A stretch of DNA of 11,443 bases from positions 1 through 11,443 of the forward strand of contig JBBYJL010000039.1 in the NCBI GenBank assembly GCA_043196285.1, written 5' to 3'. The translations under genes were made by a program, and so were the position numbers. Every line of letters starts with the position of its first letter. Within the stretch, counting starts at the first letter, position 1. Under the pieces are notes generated by a model. The model ran no database searches. It saw only the letters and a program-made list of their open reading frames with translations, and was not told the DNA's origin. This document shows, piece after piece, positions 5,832-11,443 of the stretch. The stretch is from JAKAFX01 sp043196285 (GTDB taxonomy: Archaea; Thermoplasmatota; Thermoplasmata; Thermoplasmatales; Thermoplasmataceae).

Positions 5832-8213
5832 TCAGACTGTGGTCACTGCAATAACCTGATCATCACCTTCGAGAGTTATTAATCTTACACCGGCTGCGTG
5901 TCTTGACAGCTCGCGAATATCGCTCACCTTGATTCTTATAGTTTGCTGATTCCTTGTGATCAGGATAACCTCATCATCTTCGGAAGCTTTTATTGAGGCC
6001 ACGACCCTTCCAGTCCTCTTATTTTCCTTCAGTACCATCACACCGCCTGATCCCCTGTGGTGGACGGGAAAATTCTTGATGGAAGTTCTCTTTCCGATGC
6101 CCTTTGCTGTTACTACTAGAACCTGCTCATCCCCGATTACAGAAAATGAGTTGATAACATAATTCCCCTTCCCCATTCTCATCGCCTTGACACCCATCGA
6201 CGAACGCCCTGTTTTTCTTACTTCTCTGGATTCAAACAGCGACGCCTTGCCATTGCTGGACAGAATGAAAATTTTCCGATCTTCAGGAATTGCCTCGACC
6301 GATACTACCTCATCATCATCCTTCAGTGTCACGACTCTTGCTCCGGAATCTCTAATCTTCCTGATCTCGTCTATGGAAATCTTCTTCACGAGGCCATTTC
6401 TGGTAACCATTACCACAAATCCTGATATGCTGGAAGACTCTGCAATCAGGCTCTTTATAGTTTCTCCCTCCTGAAGCGGAAGTATAGCTGAACCTATTAC
6501 TCCAGATGCAGTCCGGCTTTTCTTTTCAATCAGGTAAGCCTCTTTTTTGAGGACCCTGCCAGTATTCGTGAAGAAATAGATGAGATCATGGGAACTCGCA
6601 GAGACAATTGACTTCGGGGTATCGTTTTTCCATCCTGCAGTTATAACACCCTTGCCGCCCCTTCTCTGGGATCGGTATTCGTCCAGTGACACTCTCTTCA
6701 GAAACCCTGAGTCGGATAGCACTATTACGCACTGTTCTTCAGGAATGAGATCCCGATCTGCGATCTCCGTCTCTGCGGAATAGTTGATTCTGGTTCTCCG
6801 GTCATCACCATACTTCTTCCTAATATCCTTGAGTTCCTCTATGAGTATGTTTCTTCTCCTTTCTTCGCTGCTGATAATTGCGTTCAATTCTGATATTTCC
6901 TTTTTTAGCTTCTCGAGGTCCTGGTTAACTTTCTCAACTTCCAGGGATGTGAGTCTCTGTAGCCTCAGATCAAGGATTGCGTTTGCCTGCTTCTCTGATA
7001 TCTGCAGCTGCAGTTGAAGTGCAGATCTTGCCTCGGGGGTATCCCGCGAAGATCTTATTATATGAATAGTCTTATCAATGGAATTCAGCGCAGTAACCAA
7101 CCCCTCAAGAACATGTTCCTTCTCATGATCTTTCTCCAGATCGAATTGAGACCTCTTGAGTATGACAGAAAGACGGTGATTTATGAAGTGATCAATTAAT
7201 CCTGCCAGGCCTAGAATCACCGGTTGATTGTTAACAAGGACCAGGTTGATTACTCCTATGGACATCTCCAGATCTGAGTGAGCGTACAACTGTTTCATGA
7301 CCAGGGGTTTCATCTCCTCGTCTTTGACCCTGAAGACGATCCTGATACCTTCCCTGTCGCTCTCATCCCTGATTTCTGTAATGCCGTTGATTATCTCGTT
7401 CTTGATCAAATCTGCGATCTTTTCAACCAGCTGTGATTTATTGACATTGTAGGGGATACTCTTCACGATAATCTTCTTGTTTTCTGAAAGATCCATCTCT
7501 CCCCTTACATGAACCTTTCCTCTTCCCGTTCTGTATGCATCTGTCATTGTTGAGGAATAGAATATTTCACCACCAGTTGGAAAGTCCGGTCCCTTAACAT
7601 ATTTCAGAAGGTCATCCACTGTGCACTCCGGATTGTTTATCCGGAATATTATGGCATCTGTAATTTCTCTCAGATTATGAGGGAGCATGTTGGTCGCCAT
7701 TCCCACTGCTATTCCAGACGATCCGTTAAGAAGAAGCTGTGGGACTTTGGACGGAAGATATTCAGGTTCCTCAAGTGATCCGTCAAAATTAAGTCTGAAA
7801 GGCACCGTGTTTTTCTCTATGTCTGTAAATAGTTCCTCAGATATTGCCGCCATTCTTACCTCCGTGTACCTCATGGCAGCCGGATCATCACCGTCTATCG
7901 ATCCAAAATTTCCCTGACCATCAATGAGTGTATACCGGAGGCTGTAATCCTGAGCCATCCTGGCAAGCGACTCATAAATTGCAGTATCACCATGAGGGTG
8001 ATATTTACCCATGGTTTCTCCAACTATTCTAGCAGATTTCTTATACGGTTTGTCGTGCGTGACAGACAGTTCGTTCATTGAATGCAGTATTCTTCTCTGA
8101 ACCGGTTTAAGGCCATCTCTTACGTCAGGTATGGCCCTTGAAACTATCACGCTCATTGCATATTCCAGGTATGATGTTTTGATCTCCTCTTCTATAGGTC
8201 GTTTTGTTGTCAT
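5832..8213 (-). CDS. gyrA: DNA gyrase subunit A
   Basis: This 793-residue subunit performs DNA cleavage and re-joining and wraps DNA for negative supercoiling, in an A2B2 complex with GyrB. Seen in order: the conserved N-terminal D-V-R-D-G-L-K-P-V-Q-R-R (30-41), K-Y-H-P-H-G-D (70-76), and D-G-Q-G-N-F-G-S-I-D-G-D (98-109). The catalytic Tyr116 lies in A-A-M-R-Y-T-E, and a long coiled-coil region is near 420-460. The GyrA box Q-R-R-G-G-K-G (516-522) opens a complete beta-pinwheel C-terminal domain ending in G-V-R-L-I-T-L. The GyrA box identifies a true gyrase rather than topoisomerase IV. The protein is shorter than the E. coli subunit mainly at the C-terminus, where no acidic tail is present. 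ATG 8213 is nine bases after the gyrB stop, with a ribosome binding site overlapping that stop. At the positions equivalent to E. coli Ser83 and Asp87 it has Thr77 and Glu81. Confidence 0.98.
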   Translation of the reverse strand: MTTKRPIEEEIKTSYLEYAMSVIVSRAIPDVRDGLKPVQRRILHSMNELSVTHDKPYKKSARIVGETMGKYHPHGDTAIYESLARMAQDYSLRYTLIDGQGNFGSIDGDDPAAMRYTEVRMAAISEELFTDIEKNTVPFRLNFDGSLEEPEYLPSKVPQLLLNGSSGIAVGMATNMLPHNLREITDAIIFRINNPECTVDDLLKYVKGPDFPTGGEIFYSSTMTDAYRTGRGKVHVRGEMDLSENKKIIVKSIPYNVNKSQLVEKIADLIKNEIINGITEIRDESDREGIRIVFRVKDEEMKPLVMKQLYAHSDLEMSIGVINLVLVNNQPVILGLAGLIDHFINHRLSVILKRSQFDLEKDHEKEHVLEGLVTALNSIDKTIHIIRSSRDTPEARSALQLQLQISEKQANAILDLRLQRLTSLEVEKVNQDLEKLKKEISELNAIISSEERRRNILIEELKDIRKKYGDDRRTRINYSAETEIADRDLIPEEQCVIVLSDSGFLKRVSLDEYRSQRRGGKGVITAGWKNDTPKSIVSASSHDLIYFFTNTGRVLKKEAYLIEKKSRTASGVIGSAILPLQEGETIKSLIAESSSISGFVVMVTRNGLVKKISIDEIRKIRDSGARVVTLKDDDEVVSVEAIPEDRKIFILSSNGKASLFESREVRKTGRSSMGVKAMRMGKGNYVINSFSVIGDEQVLVVTAKGIGKRTSIKNFPVHHRGSGGVMVLKENKRTGRVVASIKASEDDEVILITRNQQTIRIKVSDIRELSRHAAGVRLITLEGDDQVIAVTTV

Positions 8214-8217
8214 AAAT

Positions 8218-8224
8218 TCACCTT
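8218..8224 (-). promoter_or_regulatory. gyrA ribosome binding site overlapping the gyrB stop
   Basis: The minus strand reads TAAGGTGAATTTATG across 8225-8211. The gyrB stop TAA overlaps AAGGTGA, a good Shine-Dalgarno match four bases before the gyrA ATG. The arrangement suggests translational coupling that would keep the two subunits in balance. Confidence 0.65.
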
Positions 8225-10163
8225 AAAGATCTATATTCTTGACCTCACTGGCATTGTCTTCGATAAATTTTCTTCTTGGCTCGACTTTCTCTCCCATCAG
8301 TATTGAAAATAGTCTGTCCGCTTCAGCAGCATCCTCAACTGTAACTTCAATCAATCTTCTGGTTTCAGGATCCATCGTGGTTTCCCAGAGCTGTTCAGGG
8401 TTCATTTCACCAAGTCCCTTAAATCTCTGGACAACGGCATTACTTCCCATCTCTTCAGCAATCCGATCCTTGTCCTGTTCAGAATATACATACCGGACCT
8501 TCTCGCCTTTCTGAATCCTGAAAAGTGGAGGTTGAGCGAAAAATATATTTCCATTGTGAATCAGGGGTCGGCAGAACCTGTAGAAGAATGTTAAGAGGAG
8601 CGTTCTTATGTGGGCTCCGTCAACATCAGCATCAGTCATGATAATTATTTTTCCGTATCTTAGCTTAGAGAGATCCAGATCGTCCTTGATATTTGTGCCA
8701 ATAGCAGTGATCAGATTCCTTATCTCTTCATTGGAAAGAGTCTTCAGGTCGTTGGCCTTTTCCACATTCAGTATTTTTCCCCTCAGTGGAAGTATGGCCT
8801 GAAATTCCCTATTCCTTCCCTGTTTTGCAGTGCCGCCAGCTGAATTTCCCTCCACTATGAAGATCTCGGCCTTTGCCGGATCAGATGTGGAACAGTCAGC
8901 GAGTTTACCAGGCAGTCCCCCGCTTTCAAGAGCAGATTTCCGGCGAACCAGATCTCTTGCCTTTCTTGAAGCTTCTCTTGCCTCTGCAGCAGCAATAACC
9001 CTCTTTACAATCAGTTCAGCTATGTTAGGATACGCATTGAGATAGTCCTTGAGGAATCTTTCGGTGATAGATTGGACAAATCCCCTTACATTGGCGTTCC
9101 CGAGCTTTGATTTTGTCTGGCCTTCAAACTGCGGTTCCCTTATCTTAACATGAAGTACAGATACAAGCCCTTCCCTGACATCGTCGCCGTTAATTGCGTC
9201 AACGCCTTTTATCATGCTCTTGGATTTCGCATAGTCCTGAATTGCTCTGGACAGGCCAGACCTGAAACCTGCCACATGGGTACCACCATCAATTGTGTTA
9301 ATATTGTTAACGTAGCTCTGCATGATCTCAGAAGTGCTCATGTTATACTGGAACGCAAATTCCACGACTCCCTGCTCCTGCTCCTCGTGAAAGGAAATGG
9401 GATCCTTGTGAACGTTGGTATGACCCTCACCCAGATACTGGACAAATTCCACCAGCCCACCATCATAATGAAGTGTTTCTTTGTGGGATGATACCTGATC
9501 TTCAACGGTTATTGTTATCTGTGGATTGAGGAACGCCAGTTCACGCATTCTAGCAAGTATTGTTTTGTAGGAGAACTCAGTGGTCTCGAATATCTCCGGA
9601 TCAGGATGGAATTTTGCAATGAAACCATGAGTGCTGTTAAGATTTATAGGAACTGTGGATACATCTTTATCCTGCAGGTTCTGGATATTTGCGATCTCAA
9701 CAGAAAGTAATCCGGATTCTGGGATTCCCTGCTTGAAGATTTCATAATCAATCCTGTCGATCTTCTTTACGAGAGCAATCAGTTTAGAAGAAAGAGCATT
9801 GACTACATGGATTCCAACACCATGAAGACCACCAGTGATCTTGTAAACTTTCTTGTCGAATTTTGCCCCGCTATGAAGTTCAGTCAGTACTATTTCAAGT
9901 CCGGGCCTGTTGTATTTGGGGTGTATATCTGTCGGTATTCCTCTGCCATCATCCTCAATGGTAATCCATCCATTCTGCTGAATCGTGATATAAACATTGG
10001 AGCAGTATCCCGCAACGGATTCATCAATACTGTTGTCCACTACTTCGTATACAAGATGGTGAAGTCCTCTTTCATCCGTAGAACCTATGTACATTCCCGG
10101 TACTTTTCTTACAGCCTTCAAGCCCTCAAGTATCTGTATTTGTGATGCGTCATAATTTTCCAT
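8223..10163 (-). CDS. gyrB: DNA gyrase subunit B
   Basis: This 646-residue ATPase subunit of gyrase is the short form, without the large insertion of proteobacterial GyrB. The GHKL ATPase domain shows E-V-V-D-N-S-I-D-E (Glu40 is the catalytic base, Asn44 binds magnesium), D-D-G-R-G-I-P (71-77) and the ATP lid G-G-L-H-G-V-G (111-117). Lys351 in Q-T-K-S-K-L-G-N contacts the ATP gamma-phosphate. The Toprim half has E-G-N-S-A-G-G (Glu438) and D-A-D-V-D-G-A-H-I-R (Asp511, Asp513), plus the P-L-R-G-K-I-L-N-V motif. The C-terminal R-F-K-G-L-G-E-M-N-P is standard. No key residue is missing. It is the first gene of a gyrB-gyrA operon. Two weak TATA-like elements precede ATG 10163 (centres near 10191 and 10206), so the start of transcription is uncertain. 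The close likeness to bacterial sequences fits the known bacterial origin of archaeal gyrase. Confidence 0.98.
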   Translation of the reverse strand: MENYDASQIQILEGLKAVRKVPGMYIGSTDERGLHHLVYEVVDNSIDESVAGYCSNVYITIQQNGWITIEDDGRGIPTDIHPKYNRPGLEIVLTELHSGAKFDKKVYKITGGLHGVGIHVVNALSSKLIALVKKIDRIDYEIFKQGIPESGLLSVEIANIQNLQDKDVSTVPINLNSTHGFIAKFHPDPEIFETTEFSYKTILARMRELAFLNPQITITVEDQVSSHKETLHYDGGLVEFVQYLGEGHTNVHKDPISFHEEQEQGVVEFAFQYNMSTSEIMQSYVNNINTIDGGTHVAGFRSGLSRAIQDYAKSKSMIKGVDAINGDDVREGLVSVLHVKIREPQFEGQTKSKLGNANVRGFVQSITERFLKDYLNAYPNIAELIVKRVIAAAEAREASRKARDLVRRKSALESGGLPGKLADCSTSDPAKAEIFIVEGNSAGGTAKQGRNREFQAILPLRGKILNVEKANDLKTLSNEEIRNLITAIGTNIKDDLDLSKLRYGKIIIMTDADVDGAHIRTLLLTFFYRFCRPLIHNGNIFFAQPPLFRIQKGEKVRYVYSEQDKDRIAEEMGSNAVVQRFKGLGEMNPEQLWETTMDPETRRLIEVTVEDAAEADRLFSILMGEKVEPRRKFIEDNASEVKNIDL

Positions 10164-10200
10164 TCAAACGACCCTATTAACAACAACCATATCACAGCAT

Positions 10201-10211
10201 GTTAAATAATT
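10201..10211. promoter_or_regulatory. Candidate shared TATA element between gyrB and the divergent gene
   Basis: The 84-base gap between gyrB and the divergent gene contains gttaaataatt, AT-rich on both strands and about 42 bases from each start codon. On either strand it would give a leader of about 16-17 bases. A weaker TATA-like TGATATGG (opposite 10188-10195) could instead serve gyrB without a leader. Which one is used cannot be read from the sequence. Confidence 0.3.
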
Positions 10212-10247
10212 CATTTCTATTCGCATCTCAGTTACAGTAAAAAGCCT

Positions 10248-10982
10248 ATGACACTAATAAACAAAAAGTTAGCCTCTTTCATTCAAAATCTAAAATATCT
10301 ATATGAACCAGGCAATTCAAAACCTTGCAAGTTTCAGTCAAATGGATGGGTGCATTACTTTAACTCAATCATAAGCGATAACAAAATTCTGGATCATTAC
10401 ACAGATCAAGTAAAGACCAGCACAAACTCCTGCCCTGAACAATCTGACGATGATATTTCAAGCAGTTTTGATCATTCTGAGTTCAGACAGGAGTCATTGC
10501 CATTACTTGATCAAATGGATGGAATTTCACAAATTATACCAACAATATCCGTTGACTATATCGAGAATGGTGAAAGGATAATGGGGATCTACCTGATGCA
10601 ATTGCGATCTGGTATATTGAGGATTCCTGTCCACTCAGAGAGAATACATGAATTTATCAGTAAGAGGGATCATCTGAAAATACGGTGTTATGGTCCTCTC
10701 AATGTCGATCAGATCATTGAATATTCAAAGTCATCTAACTTCGGCGCCTGTTATGATCCCGAGACTGCCAGGAACAGCTCATTCGTGATAATCGGTTCAC
10801 TTTCAGGTGGCTTCGCTGACGGTATGATTGAGGTTTCGGGCAAAAAGATAAATGTTCATTTCCATGAATTTATGTTCGAATCCATACATTTCTGCAGAAA
10901 ATCCTGCTACTCCATTCTTCCCGGGTCCAGCGAACATAAATTGATCCTAAATTTTCTGGGGCAGAATATACCCAATCACTGA
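10248..10982 (+). CDS. 244-residue protein of unknown function divergent from gyrB
   Basis: The frame from ATG 10248 encodes 244 residues. An N-terminal part with basic and aromatic residues (about 1-55) is followed by a Ser/Asp/Glu-rich, probably flexible linker (about 57-85). A C-terminal domain of alternating strands and helices (about 95-240) follows, with landmarks S-V-D-Y-I-E-N-G-E-R, L-R-S-G-I-L-R-I-P-V and I-I-G-S-L-S-G-G-F-A-D-G. Several cysteines are scattered, but there is no C-x-x-C pair. No signal peptide, transmembrane segment or nucleotide-binding motif was seen. I do not recognise the family. The gene is divergent from gyrB and convergent with the TusA-like gene, so it is probably a single-gene unit. 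Length, clean frame and codon choice support a real gene. Confidence 0.8.
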   Translation: MTLINKKLASFIQNLKYLYEPGNSKPCKFQSNGWVHYFNSIISDNKILDHYTDQVKTSTNSCPEQSDDDISSSFDHSEFRQESLPLLDQMDGISQIIPTISVDYIENGERIMGIYLMQLRSGILRIPVHSERIHEFISKRDHLKIRCYGPLNVDQIIEYSKSSNFGACYDPETARNSSFVIIGSLSGGFADGMIEVSGKKINVHFHEFMFESIHFCRKSCYSILPGSSEHKLILNFLGQNIPNH

Positions 10983-11010
10983 TTTATTGAGGAGGCAGAA
11001 TACGGGAAAT

Positions 11011-11259
11011 CTAACTTTCAGACTTCCTTAAGATAATGCTGATCTCGCCGTTTTTTTCCTCGTATTTAGTGATTTTTAACTTTGAAGCATTTGCCATCCC
11101 ATTGAAGATGTCCTCAGTATACGGGAACTTCTCTTTCTCGATGAGAATATTTGCGTCCTGTCCTGGGTCCAGTTGGAAGTAAAGCCCTTTCATGACACTT
11201 TTCAGGTAATTGAATGGATCTCCGCCACATGAAATATATCTATGATCTTCTACTATCAT
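11011..11259 (-). CDS. Small TusA/SirA-like protein with an altered active-site motif
   Basis: The protein has 82 residues. Size and layout recall the TusA (SirA-like) sulfur-carrier fold: an early strand with a cysteine (Cys11), then an amphipathic helix, then D-P-G-Q-D-A-N-I-L-I, a second helix and a final K-N-G-E-I-S-I-I-L-R-K strand. TusA proteins carry C-P-x-P, where Cys holds the persulfide; here the corresponding stretch is C-G-G-D-P. The cysteine is kept but the first proline is lost and spacing is one longer. It may therefore be a diverged sulfur carrier or a protein with the fold but another job. The start at ATG 11259 is supported by a TATA box about 25 bases upstream. The stop is 28 bases from the stop of the convergent 244-residue gene. 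The family call is from pattern similarity only. Confidence 0.6.
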   Translation of the reverse strand: MIVEDHRYISCGGDPFNYLKSVMKGLYFQLDPGQDANILIEKEKFPYTEDIFNGMANASKLKITKYEEKNGEISIILRKSES

Positions 11260-11270
11260 AGAATATCATT

Positions 11271-11284
11271 TTATACCGGTATAA
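11271..11284. promoter_or_regulatory. Perfect 14-bp palindrome in the TusA-like gene promoter
   Basis: TTATACCGGTATAA is identical to its reverse complement. It overlaps the predicted TATA box (CTATTATAC on the minus strand, opposite 11279-11287) and ends 12 bases before ATG 11259. It could be an operator for a dimeric regulator, or two back-to-back TATA boxes forming a bidirectional promoter. Confidence 0.5.
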
Positions 11285-11287
11285 TAG
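11280..11287 (-). promoter_or_regulatory. TATA box of the TusA-like gene
   Basis: CTATTATA on the minus strand is centred about 24-25 bases from ATG 11259, so a leaderless transcript is expected. No Shine-Dalgarno sequence is present, consistent with this. Confidence 0.5.
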
Positions 11288-11329
11288 AGTTAGGATTCTA
11301 TTTCTAGGTTGTGAAATCTATTAACCATG

Positions 11330-11443
11330 TTAACAAACCTCTTTGGAAGTTATCATCTGTCTGATGCTTAAACTTCGTGGGTGCAACCCATCACCCTCTA
11401 TCCCGTCCTCAAACGATTTCGGGATTGCTTTTCTTATCATACA
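11330..11443 (-). CDS. Possible gene fragment entering from the right edge
   Basis: This minus-strand frame is open from the window edge to a TAA at 11330, 37 sense codons in view, with an ATG at 11440. It includes I-P-K-S-F-E-D-G-I-E-G-D-G-L-H-P and reads like coding sequence: hydrophilic, with the other two minus frames closed. It could be the C-terminus of a larger gene outside the window. The plus strand of the same stretch is also open from ATG 11364 to the edge, so the strand is not certain. I do not recognise the product. Confidence 0.3.
   Translation of the reverse strand, partial: CMIRKAIPKSFEDGIEGDGLHPRSLSIRQMITSKEVC

Noticed and set aside
10986..11010. GAGGAGG on the plus strand between convergent genes
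   Set aside because: No start codon follows at a suitable distance, so it is not acting as a ribosome binding site.
1..11443. Insertion sequence, CRISPR array, tRNA or rRNA
   Set aside because: No transposase motif, terminal inverted repeats, spaced direct repeats, or tRNA/rRNA-like stretch was found on reading both strands.

Overview
The window looks like a chromosomal segment of a euryarchaeon, most likely of the Thermoplasmata. The reasons are an archaeal Lhr-type helicase, a small archaeal-style Toprim protein, archaeal TATA boxes about 25-28 bases upstream of probable leaderless starts, and a bacterial-type gyrase of the kind euryarchaea acquired and kept. Base composition is moderate (low-to-mid 40s % GC by eye). 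The lineage is inferred from gene content; no rRNA is present to settle it.

Layout, left to right. At 1-370 lies the 3' end of an unrecognised, sequon-rich, possibly surface protein. At 371-794 is a gene-poor stretch with no convincing gene. A small Toprim protein (minus strand) is divergent from a Bcp-type peroxiredoxin (plus strand, true start 1330). The peroxiredoxin runs tail to tail into lhr (minus, 1800-4511), sharing the stop-codon bases. Upstream of lhr are two short ORFs too small for ordinary gene calling: a possible 31-residue ORF, and a 24-residue Asp-rich peptide gene with its own TATA box, Shine-Dalgarno sequence and T-tract terminator. Next comes a 300-residue protein of unknown function with its own leaderless promoter. 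The gyrB-gyrA operon follows (minus, 10163 to 5832), complete and apparently functional. An unrecognised 244-residue protein is divergent from gyrB. A small TusA-like protein (minus) follows, whose promoter contains a perfect 14-bp palindrome. A fragment of another possible minus-strand gene reaches the right edge.

How the genes fit together: gyrB and gyrA encode the two subunits of the supercoiling enzyme and are translationally coupled. Lhr is a repair/nucleic-acid helicase and the Toprim protein is a probable nuclease/primase-fold enzyme, so much of the window concerns DNA topology and maintenance, but apart from gyrBA each gene seems to have its own transcription unit. The most unusual element is the Asp-rich mini-gene at 4676-4750. 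No mobile element, CRISPR array, tRNA or rRNA was seen.
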